From: Betaproteobacteria bacterium | Lineage (GTDB): Bacteria; Pseudomonadota; Gammaproteobacteria; Burkholderiales; SG8-41 | DNA length: 48,411 nt | Reading direction: 5' to 3' | Assembly (NCBI GenBank): GCA_016192825.1 | Contig: JACPTK010000013.1 | Coordinates: 1 to 48,411 of the forward strand | Shown: positions 26,839-36,261 of the stretch, piece after piece | Layout: each line of letters begins with the position of its first letter | Position numbering within the stretch: the first letter of the stretch is position 1 | Made by a program: the position numbers and the translations under genes | Notes under the pieces: model-generated | Database searches by the model: none | The model's input: only the letters and a program-made list of their open reading frames with translations | Told to the model about the DNA's origin: nothing

Positions 26839-27915
26839 TCACTCCGCCGGAATCGCCAGCGTGCTGGCGACCGGACAGCTCAGGGTGACAGCCCGGCCCA
26901 TCTCCAACTGCTCGTGGTGCCACGGGTCGCCGATGTCGGCCTTGAACGTGACGCCCTTCCCCAGATCGACGTCGTAGCGCAGCGTGTTGCCGAGGTAGGC
27001 GGCGAAGGCGATCTTGCCCTTGAGGCGGTTGCGTTCGCCGCCGGACTCGCCGTCCACCGCGGCGTTCTCGGGGCGGATGCAGATCACGCACCGGTCGCCC
27101 ACGCTCAGCCGCTTGTCGTGTATCGCGGAAATCTCGCCCACCGCGGTGTCCACGCGCAGGGTTTGAAGCGGGCCCTCGATCGCCCGCACCGTGCCGTCGA
27201 CGAGATTGTTGATGCCGATGAAGTCGGCGACGAAACGGTTGGCCGGCCGCTCGTACAGCGCTTTGGGCGGCCCGATCTGGAACACCTTGCCCTGGTTGAA
27301 GACGGCGATGCGGTCCGACAGCGTCAGGGCCTCCTCCTGGTCATGGGTCACGTAGACCGTGGTGATGCCCAACTCCTTCTGCAGCTTGCGGATCTCGGCG
27401 CGCACCTGGATGCGGATCTTGGCGTCGAGGTTGGAGAGCGGCTCGTCGAGCAGCAGGATCTGCGGATTCAGCACGAGCGCGCGGGCCAGCGCCACGCGCT
27501 GCTGCTGGCCGCCGGACAGCTGGCCGGGATAACGGTCTCCCAGGCCGCCGAGCTTCACTTTTTCAAGCACCTCCGCGAGCCGCCCCGCGATGTCCGACGG
27601 TGAAACCTTGCGCAGCTTCAGGCCGTAGGAGACGTTTTCGGACACCGTCATGTGCGGCCACAGGGCATAGTTCTGGAACACCATGCCGATGCCCCGCTCG
27701 TGCGGCGGCACCTGGTTGACCACGCGGTCGCCAAACCGGACTTCCCCCTCGTCGGGGGTGTAGAAACCGGCCACCAGCCGCAGCAGCGTGGTCTTGCCGC
27801 ACCCCGAAGGACCGAGGAGGGTGAACATCTCACCCTCCTCGATGGAAAGACTGACGGCGTTGACCGCCGCCTGGGTCCCGAAGCGCTTGGTGAGGTTCTC
27901 GACCGAAATGCGCAC
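26839..27915 (-). CDS. ABC transporter ATP-binding protein
   Basis: The 358-residue ATPase has Walker A GPSGCGKTT, Q-loop MVFQNYALWPHMTV, signature LSGGQQQRVALARAL, Walker B LLLDEPLSNLDAK and switch His VYVTHDQEEA. The C-terminal 120 residues form a TOBE-like regulatory domain typical of the FbpC/PotA/UgpC group. I chose GTG at 27915, giving VRISVENLTKRFG; it lies 29 bases after the binding-protein stop codon. It energises the fused permease downstream. Confidence 0.93.
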   Translation of the reverse strand: MRISVENLTKRFGTQAAVNAVSLSIEEGEMFTLLGPSGCGKTTLLRLVAGFYTPDEGEVRFGDRVVNQVPPHERGIGMVFQNYALWPHMTVSENVSYGLKLRKVSPSDIAGRLAEVLEKVKLGGLGDRYPGQLSGGQQQRVALARALVLNPQILLLDEPLSNLDAKIRIQVRAEIRKLQKELGITTVYVTHDQEEALTLSDRIAVFNQGKVFQIGPPKALYERPANRFVADFIGINNLVDGTVRAIEGPLQTLRVDTAVGEISAIHDKRLSVGDRCVICIRPENAAVDGESGGERNRLKGKIAFAAYLGNTLRYDVDLGKGVTFKADIGDPWHHEQLEMGRAVTLSCPVASTLAIPAE

Positions 27916-27944
27916 GAATGGGGGCGCCTGGCGGCGGATCTGTT

Positions 27945-29063
27945 CTACTTCTTCAATTGTTCCGCGACGGACTCGATTTCCTTGCGGTACTGCTGGTTGA
28001 CCGCTTCGTAGCGCTTCTGGGCGATATTGTCGTCGTAGATATTGACCACGTCGAGGTCGAAGTAGGAACGCACGCCGCCGGTAAACTCGACGGCCATCTC
28101 CGCCTGGGATCCCGGCTTGCCCTGCACGCGGTACTTGGGCGTGATCGGGAATACTCCCCGCTCCATCGCCACCCGCTGCCCGCGTTCGGACAGCAGGTAC
28201 TCGATGAACGCGCGCGCCGCCCGGGGATGCCGGGTGCCCGCGATGACGCCGATCGGCTCGGGCGTGATCCACGCCGTCTTCGGCGCCACGAACTTGAGCT
28301 CGTATCCGGCCAGGCGGTCCTCGAACGCCATGTAGCTCGGCACCGCGAATCCGGCCGCGAACTCGCCCCGCGCCACGACCGACGGCACGTCACGGCTGCG
28401 CGCGGTGAAGATGCCGGTATTGCCCGCGAGGCGCTTCAACCACGCCCAGCCCTTCTCGTCGCCGTCGCGCTGGAGGATCACCTCGTAGGTCGCGTGGCTG
28501 CTGGAGGAGCGCGTCGGCGCGCATTGCGCGACGTTGCCCTTCAGCTTCGGATGCAGCAGGTCGTCCCAGTCTTTCGGCTCCGGTACCCCTAGGCGCGCGA
28601 GCAGCTTCGGGTGATACACCAGGCCGTAGGGCTCGAGCACCGTACCAGTCCAGAAGCCCTTGGGGTCCTTCAAGGGGATGGGCTTGGGCTTGCCGATGCT
28701 CGCCGGAATCGCGTCCATCACGGCCTTCGGCAGATTGAGCTTCGCCAGCAGGTTCTGCTCCGCGAGCTTGTCGAAGAGCGCGCTTTCGCCGCCCCAGAAG
28801 ATGTCGGCGTCCGGCCGGCCCTTCCACTCGACGATGCGGCCGTAGGCCACCGGCGTGCCGGCCGCCAGGGAGCTCGTCTTCACCGTAATGTTCCACTTCT
28901 CCTTCGCATACTTGGCGAAATCCGCCAGCGTCGGGTCGGTCAGGGTCCTGGCGACCGGCGTGATGAGCACGAGCTCGTTCTCGATCGCCTGGGCGGCAGC
29001 CTGCGCCCCGGTTGCGAACAGCGATACCAGCGCCACCCCGAGCAGCTTGATGAGTCTGATCAT
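27945..29063 (-). CDS. ABC transporter periplasmic substrate-binding protein
   Basis: The 372-residue protein has a signal peptide (MIRLIKLLGVALVSLF, cleavage around AQA) and a two-lobed binding fold related to Fe3+ and other small-anion binding proteins (VYHPKLLARLGVPEPKDWDDL is a typical hinge segment). Near the C-terminus YFDLDVVNIYDDN and KRYEAVNQQYRK contain Tyr residues that could bind iron, but this is not proof. AAGGAGA precedes the ATG. It is first in the operon SBP-ATPase-permease. An FNR-like box lies 68 bases upstream. Confidence 0.87.
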   Translation of the reverse strand: MIRLIKLLGVALVSLFATGAQAAAQAIENELVLITPVARTLTDPTLADFAKYAKEKWNITVKTSSLAAGTPVAYGRIVEWKGRPDADIFWGGESALFDKLAEQNLLAKLNLPKAVMDAIPASIGKPKPIPLKDPKGFWTGTVLEPYGLVYHPKLLARLGVPEPKDWDDLLHPKLKGNVAQCAPTRSSSSHATYEVILQRDGDEKGWAWLKRLAGNTGIFTARSRDVPSVVARGEFAAGFAVPSYMAFEDRLAGYELKFVAPKTAWITPEPIGVIAGTRHPRAARAFIEYLLSERGQRVAMERGVFPITPKYRVQGKPGSQAEMAVEFTGGVRSYFDLDVVNIYDDNIAQKRYEAVNQQYRKEIESVAEQLKK

Positions 29064-29130
29064 GACACTCTCCTTTGACGGGGCAATCGGCCCCACGCCC
29101 CGTATCCTGCACGACCCCACCCCTCCGGGG

Positions 29131-29144
29131 TTGACACAGATCAA
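29131..29144 (-). promoter_or_regulatory. FNR-like box upstream of the ABC importer
   Basis: On the minus strand TTGATCTGTGTCAA matches TTGAT-N4-ATCAA with one mismatch (GTCAA). It lies between gpsA and the binding-protein gene, 68 bases from the latter's start. No good -10 could be placed, so regulation is only a possibility. Confidence 0.35.
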
Positions 29145-29162
29145 GCTCCGTGCCGTCCCCTT

Positions 29163-30167
29163 TCACGCGCCGGTAATCCAGTCGAGATGGTAGGGGTGGG
29201 TGAGCAACTGCGCAATGGCCTCATCCAAGTCGGCCCCGTGATTTAGCACCCGGTCGACGGCCCGCACGATCGGCATGTCCACGTCATGGCGCCGGGCAAG
29301 CTCCGCCACCGACTCGGCGGAATGCACCCCCTCCTGCACGGTCACCCGCTCGCGCAGGATGTCCTGCAGCTTGCGCCCTTCGCCCAGCGCGATCCCGAGC
29401 GAGGTGTTGCGCGAACTGGCGCTGTTGCAGCTCAAGCTCAAGTCGCCCGCCCCGCAGAGCCCCAGGAAAGTTTCGAGGCGCGCGCCCATGGCGACGCCGA
29501 GCCGCGCCATTTCGGCCAGGCCGCGCGCGAACAGCGTCGCGCGCGTGCTCTCGCCCAGCTTCTTGCCGAGCGCGACGCCGCACGCGATGGCGATGACGTT
29601 CTTCAGCACGCCGCCGATCAACGCGCCGGTGACATCGTCGGAAAGATAGGTGCGGAAGCGCGGCGTTCCGATCGCTTGCGCGAGCCGCTCGCCGACGGCG
29701 CGGTCGGCGCAGGCCAGCGTGACGCCGACCGGCCGGTCCACCGCAATGTCATGCGCGAAGGAAGGACCGGAGAGGACCGCTACCGGCGCACCGGGCAGGA
29801 TCTCGGCGATGATCTGCGCCATGAGGGCGCAGGTGCCTCGCTCGACGCCCTTCGAGCAGGTTACTACCGGTGTGCCGCTCTTGAAATGGGACCGCAACTG
29901 GCCCGTGACGGCGCGCATATGCTGGGCCGGCGGTGCGAGCAGGAGAAAGTCCGCTCCCGCCGCGGCCGCGGCGATATCATTCGTGGCCTGGATGCCCGGT
30001 GCGAGGCGGATGCCCGGCAGGAAGACCGGATTGACCGAATCCCGGTTGATCGCGGAGGCGACTTCCGGCTCACGCGCCCAGATGACGGTGTCGTGGCCCG
30101 AACGTCGCACCACGCACGCCATGGCCGTGCCGAACGCCCCGCCCCCGATCACCCCGATTCGCGCCAT
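29163..30167 (-). CDS. gpsA: Glycerol-3-phosphate dehydrogenase [NAD(P)+]
   Basis: GpsA reduces dihydroxyacetone phosphate to sn-glycerol 3-phosphate for phospholipid synthesis. The 334-residue protein has the Rossmann start MARIGVIGGGAFGTAMA, CSKGVERGT, VLSGPSFAHD, the catalytic Lys in GGVLKNVIAIACG and GLCGAGDLSLSCNSASSRN. The usual GSWGTALA is replaced by GAFGTAMA, a conservative change. It lies between the ABC importer and glpK on the same strand. Confidence 0.95.
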   Translation of the reverse strand: MARIGVIGGGAFGTAMACVVRRSGHDTVIWAREPEVASAINRDSVNPVFLPGIRLAPGIQATNDIAAAAAGADFLLLAPPAQHMRAVTGQLRSHFKSGTPVVTCSKGVERGTCALMAQIIAEILPGAPVAVLSGPSFAHDIAVDRPVGVTLACADRAVGERLAQAIGTPRFRTYLSDDVTGALIGGVLKNVIAIACGVALGKKLGESTRATLFARGLAEMARLGVAMGARLETFLGLCGAGDLSLSCNSASSRNTSLGIALGEGRKLQDILRERVTVQEGVHSAESVAELARRHDVDMPIVRAVDRVLNHGADLDEAIAQLLTHPYHLDWITGA

Positions 30168-30241
30168 GCATGGCCTTTCCGTGTCGCGACCGGCATCACT
30201 CTAAACCATAAGCAAGGGAACGCGATAACGGTGGCGCTCAT

Positions 30242-30273
30242 CACCAATCACCAATCACCAATCACCAATCACG
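30242..30273. repeat. Heptamer array CACCAAT x4 between glpK and gpsA
   Basis: Four copies of CACCAAT plus CACG lie four bases from the glpK stop codon. Read on the minus strand they are GTGATTG units following a stop codon, the same sense orientation as the arrays after exbD and the thioesterase. Confidence 0.9.
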
Positions 30274-30277
30274 GACC

Positions 30278-31768
<1,491 letters not shown>

Positions 31769-31928
31769 TCGGCCACCCACATGAACGAGGTCCTATATTG
31801 TGGCAAATTACCGGTCCGGTACCTGCATCTGCGCCGATGCCCGCCCATCCTCGCCGGAATTTAACTGTTTTCCCTCACCAAATTGGTTTATTCTTAGGGC
31901 CCGGGGGGATACTTCAGGAGAAGAATGA

Positions 31929-32066
31929 ATGGCTTTCTACGCGTTTTACGCCGTCGCGCTGATCATCCTGATCCTGCATTTCACCGGCTGGCTCAAGCGC
32001 AACAATCTCGAGTGGCTCGTGCTGGTGCTCGCGGTAGCGACCTTCCCCGCCGTCGTTTTCCTGTAG
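31929..32066 (+). CDS. 45-residue single-pass or hairpin membrane protein
   Basis: An ATG at 31929 with CAGGAG at 31915-31920 (8-base spacer) opens a 45-codon frame. The product is MAFYAFYAVALIILILHF, then TGWLKRNNLEWLVLVLAV, then ATFPAVVFL. Two hydrophobic segments flank a short charged loop (KRNNLE), so it is probably a small inner-membrane protein. I do not recognise the family. The good ribosome-binding site and strongly hydrophobic, stop-free frame support it. It is divergent from glpK and convergent with the TSUP gene. Confidence 0.7.
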   Translation: MAFYAFYAVALIILILHFTGWLKRNNLEWLVLVLAVATFPAVVFL

Positions 32067-32157
32067 CCCGCGCGCCCCGCAGCACGCTCCCGAGCCGGAT
32101 TCGGGAGCCACGCATCCCCGTCAAGACGCAGGCGCTCAATCGGCCTGACCGGTCTCG

Positions 32158-32226
32158 CTATTTCAGCAGCAAGCTGACCCCCGCCAGCGCGAGCAGCGCG
32201 GCCATGATCTTCGAGAACGCCTCCTG
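32158..32226 (-). pseudogene. C-terminal remnant of a second TSUP permease
   Basis: On the minus strand the codons ending in TAG at 32158 read QEAFSKIMAALLALAGVSLL followed by LK. This closely parallels the last residues of the intact permease next door (VFNRGVAVMLLASGTALLFK), including length to the stop. Upstream of about 32226 no similarity continues. It looks like the leftover end of a duplicated or recombined TSUP gene; the short length limits certainty. Confidence 0.4.
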
Positions 32227-32259
32227 GCTGGAAAACGGAGAAGCTTTCCGACACGGCGG

Positions 32260-33006
32260 CTACTTGAACAGCAGCGCGGTGCCGCTCGCCAGCAGCATTA
32301 CGGCGACGCCCCGGTTGAACACCTTCTGTTCGAGGCGGCCGGCCAGCCAGTTGCCGATGCGCGAGCCGAGGAACATCAGCGGAAGCCCGGCCGCGACCAG
32401 GGTCAGCACGCCCAGGTCGTAGAGCTCGAGCTGCGCGTAGCCGGCGATGCGCAGCAGGGCCAGGACCCCGAGTATCGTCGTGATCGTCGCGCGAAACGCG
32501 TTCTTCTCCAGCCCGGCGGTGCCCAGGTAGATGACGTACAGCGGGCCGCCGGCGGCGCCGAATACGGTCCCTGCCACCGCCGCGGATGTTCCCAGCAACG
32601 CGGCGAGTGGATAGCGGAACCGCGCGCTGACCGCCAACGGGCGCGAAGCGCTCGCCAGCGCGAAGCACGCGTACAGGATGACGAAAACGCCGAACGCCTT
32701 GACCAGCGTGCGCACGTCCAGCTGCTGCAGCAGAAACAGCCCCGCCAGCACGCCGAGCACGGTGTAGGGCACGAGCCGAGCAATTTCGCGCCACTCGATC
32801 CGCCTCCAGTCCCGACGAACTTGCCCGAGCGAGGCCAGCGCCGTGAGCATGGCAACCGCCGCGATCACCACCGTCAGCGGCAGGATGAGGGCCAGCAGCG
32901 GGACCGCGACCGCCTGGCCCCCGAATCCGGCGGTGCCGCGCACGGCGTACGCCGCCACCACGACAAGCGCCGCGAAGATCAGCTCGAGCGTGCCGAGCGA
33001 TTCCAT
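32260..33006 (-). CDS. TSUP (TauE/SafE) family permease
   Basis: The 248-residue inner-membrane protein has about eight helices with the two-repeat TSUP pattern: AAYAVRGTAGFGGQAVAVPLL in the first half and TVFGAAGGPLYVIYLG in the second. Members export sulfite, sulfoacetate or related anions. ATG at 33006 starts four bases... directly after the MFS stop codon (33011), so the two genes form an operon. The divergent cysteine dioxygenase gene upstream of the MFS gene suggests sulfur-compound export; this is inference. Confidence 0.88.
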   Translation of the reverse strand: MESLGTLELIFAALVVVAAYAVRGTAGFGGQAVAVPLLALILPLTVVIAAVAMLTALASLGQVRRDWRRIEWREIARLVPYTVLGVLAGLFLLQQLDVRTLVKAFGVFVILYACFALASASRPLAVSARFRYPLAALLGTSAAVAGTVFGAAGGPLYVIYLGTAGLEKNAFRATITTILGVLALLRIAGYAQLELYDLGVLTLVAAGLPLMFLGSRIGNWLAGRLEQKVFNRGVAVMLLASGTALLFK

Positions 33007-33010
33007 CCGG

Positions 33011-34237
33011 TTAGTGGTTACCGGTCGCGGCTCGGCGATCGCCGCGCTCCTGCCGGCGGGCGAGCCGCAACAGCACGAGCGCGGCGACACCCAGGACGAC
33101 CATCAGCGCGAACGTCGCGCTGTAGGACCCGATGACCCCGTACGCCGCCGCGAACACCGTCGGGCCCAGCATGACGCCGCCGAACACGAAGAACGACGTG
33201 CCGCCGGCGACCAGGCTGATCATTCCGGGCGGGCTCAAGCGGGCGCACTCGGCGTGAACGATGCCGTTCCAGCCCACGCAGCTCGCGCCCAGCACGAAGA
33301 AGAGCAGCATCACCAGCGATTTCGGCCAGCTCGCGTCGAGCAGGACGAGCAGGACCGAGGCGACGATCATGATCACGCAGATGAGAGTGAGCACGGCGAG
33401 GCCGCTCTTCAGGCGGTCGGCCAGCCATCCCCACGGAATCCGGAAAATCGAGCCCCCGACCTGGGCCACCGACAGCATGACCCCCGCCTCGACCAGCCCG
33501 TAGCCGCCCTCGGCGACGAGGTAGACCACGGTGAAGCTCAGCAGGACGCGCTGGACGCTGGAGAATAGCACCGCGGCAAGCGCGATCCAGCGCAGCGACT
33601 TCTCCCGCCAGACGAGCGGCACGCCGCCGAATGGCGCGCTGGGCACGCCGCCCGCGGGCCTGCGCTCGCCGTCCCAGGCGACGCGGGCGCGCTCCGTGAC
33701 GAGCAGGATCGCAACGGCCATCGCGGCGATCATCGCAAGCGCCCAGCGCCAGCCGACCGTCACCGCGAGCAAGGGCGCCGTCAACGCCACGATCACGCCG
33801 CCCACCGGCACGCCGGTCTGCTTGATCGAGAACATCAGGTTGCGGCGATCGGGCGACGTGTGGTTGGCCAGCAGGTAGGACGCCGCCGGACTGGCGAGCC
33901 CCGATCCGATGCCGACGGCCAGTGATCCCAGCGCGATGAAGCCCACGTGGGGCAACGCGAACAACGACAGGCCAATCACGCTGAACACCATGCTCACCTG
34001 CGTCGTGAACGCGGAGCCGATGCGCATCGCGACGACGCCGCCATAAGCCGAGGCCAGCGCGGCAGCGCCGAAGGTCAAGCCGACCTGGTAGCCAACCAGC
34101 ACCGGGTTGACGCCGAGCGATTCGGCCACCTTGGGGGCGATGGTCGAGAGCACGATGTTCGACATCGCCACCACCATCTGCGCGGCGGTCGTCACCAGCA
34201 CGACGAACCAGGCGGGGACGGGTGAAGCGGAGGGCAT
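33011..34237 (-). CDS. Major facilitator superfamily transporter
   Basis: The 408-residue protein has 12 predicted membrane helices with a central cytoplasmic loop (RARVAWDGERRPAGGVP) between helices 6 and 7. The segment SPDRRNLMFSIKQTGVPVGG is typical of a CynX/NimT-like MFS group in which the helix-4/5 region binds small organic anions. The substrate is unknown. It is the first gene of a two-gene operon with the TSUP permease and diverges from the cysteine dioxygenase gene across 282 bases. Confidence 0.88.
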   Translation of the reverse strand: MPSASPVPAWFVVLVTTAAQMVVAMSNIVLSTIAPKVAESLGVNPVLVGYQVGLTFGAAALASAYGGVVAMRIGSAFTTQVSMVFSVIGLSLFALPHVGFIALGSLAVGIGSGLASPAASYLLANHTSPDRRNLMFSIKQTGVPVGGVIVALTAPLLAVTVGWRWALAMIAAMAVAILLVTERARVAWDGERRPAGGVPSAPFGGVPLVWREKSLRWIALAAVLFSSVQRVLLSFTVVYLVAEGGYGLVEAGVMLSVAQVGGSIFRIPWGWLADRLKSGLAVLTLICVIMIVASVLLVLLDASWPKSLVMLLFFVLGASCVGWNGIVHAECARLSPPGMISLVAGGTSFFVFGGVMLGPTVFAAAYGVIGSYSATFALMVVLGVAALVLLRLARRQERGDRRAATGNH

Positions 34238-34519
34238 CGCGATGAGTTCAGCGTCCGTTCGAACGCGCGGAATTAGTGCGGCGTCCAGTGATACTTTAGC
34301 CGCGCGTTGAACGGCGCTGGCGGGTCAGGCATTATCGCACGTCGGTCACTGTCGTCCGCTCGAACGCACCTGCGCGCTCCCGTTTTGTCCGGACTGTGGT
34401 CGCCTGCCGTCTTTTTGACATGTCACGGTCGCATTCATAGAATTTCAGAGAATTCCTCCTCCTGAGTCCTTCATGGCCCATTCCCCCGCCGCCAGAGCGC
34501 CCGGCGCCAAGGTCCCGCG

Positions 34520-35032
34520 GTGAGCGCAACCCCGCGGTTGCAACTGCTCGCCGGTCGTATCGGCGCTGCGGCGAGGCTCGCGCCCGGTGAAATGGCGCGG
34601 GAAGTGAAGGCCGCACTGGGCGAAGCGACGGCCGAGCCGGGCTGGCTGCCGCCCGAGCGGCGGCGCGCGAGCCACGAGAACTACGCGCGGCACCTGCTCT
34701 ACGGCGATCCAGACGGCCGTTTCTCGATCCTCTCGATCGTCTGGGACCATGGCCAGATGAGCCCGATCCACGGCCATCATTGCTGGTGCGCCGTCGGAGT
34801 CTATCAGGGCACGCTCTGCGAGACCTACTACCGCGAAAGACCCTCCGGCGGGCCGCCGGTGCCGGCCGGCAGCACGCGACGCGACGCGGGCACGCTGAGC
34901 TTCGATCCGGCCGTCTCCGGAATTCACCGCATCGCCAACGCAAGCGGAGCCCTCGCCATCTCCCTGCACGTCTACGGCGTCGCCAAGGAAGCAATCTCGA
35001 CGGGCGTGAACCGGCTCTACCCGACAGCGTGA
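34520..35032 (+). CDS. Cysteine dioxygenase-like cupin
   Basis: The 170-residue cupin matches bacterial cysteine dioxygenase type I. The iron-binding motif PIHGHHCWCAVGVYQGTLCE (residues about 87-106) has the His-x-His pair, and the third His is in GIHRIAN. The conserved SLHVYG follows. The enzyme would oxidise cysteine, or a related thiol such as 3-mercaptopropionate, to the sulfinate. The GTG at 34520 is the best start; a 16-codon ORF ends in overlap with it (GTGA). The TGA stop codon falls inside a GTGATNN heptamer. Confidence 0.85.
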   Translation: MSATPRLQLLAGRIGAAARLAPGEMAREVKAALGEATAEPGWLPPERRRASHENYARHLLYGDPDGRFSILSIVWDHGQMSPIHGHHCWCAVGVYQGTLCETYYRERPSGGPPVPAGSTRRDAGTLSFDPAVSGIHRIANASGALAISLHVYGVAKEAISTGVNRLYPTA

Positions 35033-35113
35033 TGAGTGATTGGACTGATGCCGAATAGGCCAAATCAAATCGAACTTACTAGTCCACTCACCACTCACTA
35101 CTCACCATTCACG
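35029..35113. repeat. Inverted heptamer arrays GTGATNN / TCACYAY
   Basis: GTGATGA and GTGATTG (35029-35042) start at the cysteine dioxygenase stop codon. AGTCCAC, TCACCAC, TCACTAC, TCACCAT plus TCACG (35081-35113) precede the next gene by about 20 bases. Confidence 0.82.
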
Positions 35114-35133
35114 CCTTATCAGCGGAGCGAGAA

Positions 35134-36141
35134 ATGAAAGCAGTCGTACTGGAAAAGCACGGTGGGCTCGAGGAGCTCAAATTCGTGAAGAACTTTCCCG
35201 ACCCCAGGGTGGCCGACGGCCATGCAGTGGTCCGGGTCAGGGCGACCTCGTTCAACTACCACGACGTCTTCACCGTGCGCGGCATGCCTGGCATCAAGGT
35301 GCCGCTGCCGATGATCATCGGGCTCGACCTCGCCGGGGAAATCCTCGAAACCGGCGCCGGCGTGGATCCGAAGTGGAAAAAAGGCGACCGCGTGCTGGTA
35401 AATCCCCTCAACCGGCAGAAAGGGCTGATGGGCGAGATGATGCACGGCGGGCTCGCGGAGAAATGCCTGGTCGCCGAGCACCAGTTGATCCGCATGCCCG
35501 AGGGCGTCACGTTCGAGGAAGCCGCCTCGCTGCCCGTCGCCTACGGCACGGCGCACCGCATGCTGATCACCCACCAGACGGTGAAGAGCGGCAACAAGGT
35601 TCTCGTGCTCGGCGCGAGCGGCGGTGTAGGCACCGGCTGCGTGCTCCTCGCCAAGATGCTGGGCGCGGAGGTGATCGCGTGCGCCTCCAGCGCGGACAAG
35701 ATCGAACGGCTGAAGGCGCTGGGCGCAGACCACGTCATCAACTACAAGGAAACCGACTTCTCCAGGTGGGCGGTGGAGAAATACGGCAAGCCCCAGCGCC
35801 GCTCGTACGACGGCGGCGTGGACGTCGTCATCAACTTCACCGGCGGCGACACCTGGGCGCCGACGCTCAAGTGCGTGAAGCGCGGCGGCAAGATCCTGGT
35901 GTGCGGCGCGACCGCCGGCTACGACCCCAAGGAAGACCTGCGCTACATCTGGAGCTTCGAGCTGCAGGTGATCGGCTCGAACAGCTTCTACGACGACAAC
36001 CTGCAGGCGCTGATGGGCCTGATCCAGCAGGGCAGGATGAAGCCCGTCATCGACAACGTGCTGCCGCTCGAGCGCGCGGCGGAGGGGCTGCGGCTCATCG
36101 AGAGCCGGGAGGTCTTCGGCAAAGTGGTGGTTACACCGTGA
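35134..36141 (+). CDS. Medium-chain dehydrogenase/reductase (zinc-type alcohol dehydrogenase-like)
   Basis: The 335-residue protein is an MDR-superfamily NAD(P)-dependent oxidoreductase. The N-terminal GroES-like domain contains MIIGLDLAGEILETGAGV, and the Rossmann domain carries VLVLGASGGVGTGCVLLAK. The four-cysteine structural zinc cluster is absent, so a quinone-reductase or enoyl-reductase-like activity is as likely as alcohol dehydrogenase. It precedes a CoA ligase on the same strand, with nine-base arrays in between. The substrate is unknown. Confidence 0.88.
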   Translation: MKAVVLEKHGGLEELKFVKNFPDPRVADGHAVVRVRATSFNYHDVFTVRGMPGIKVPLPMIIGLDLAGEILETGAGVDPKWKKGDRVLVNPLNRQKGLMGEMMHGGLAEKCLVAEHQLIRMPEGVTFEEAASLPVAYGTAHRMLITHQTVKSGNKVLVLGASGGVGTGCVLLAKMLGAEVIACASSADKIERLKALGADHVINYKETDFSRWAVEKYGKPQRRSYDGGVDVVINFTGGDTWAPTLKCVKRGGKILVCGATAGYDPKEDLRYIWSFELQVIGSNSFYDDNLQALMGLIQQGRMKPVIDNVLPLERAAEGLRLIESREVFGKVVVTP

Positions 36142-36152
36142 ACGGCAAATGG

Positions 36153-36251
36153 ACAGGATTAACATGATTAACAAGATTAGAACTAGCACCCAACCGGCAG
36201 CCCAGTTTGAATTTGTATTCGATCTAATCCTGTAAATCCTGTTAATCCTGT
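36153..36251. repeat. Nine-base-period inverted array pair, locus 2
   Basis: ACAGGATTA, ACATGATTA, ACAAGATTA (36153-36179) face TAATCCTGT, AAATCCTGT, TAATCCTGT (36225-36251). The family is the same as at 1974-2068, including the ACATGATT variant in the middle unit of the left arm. It ends 10 bases before the CoA-ligase ATG. Confidence 0.88.
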
Positions 36252-36261
36252 CTATCAATCC

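Noticed and set aside
34473-34523. 16-codon leader peptide ending in GTGA overlap with the cysteine dioxygenase start
   Set aside because: No ribosome-binding site and no regulatory residues; the overlap alone is not enough.
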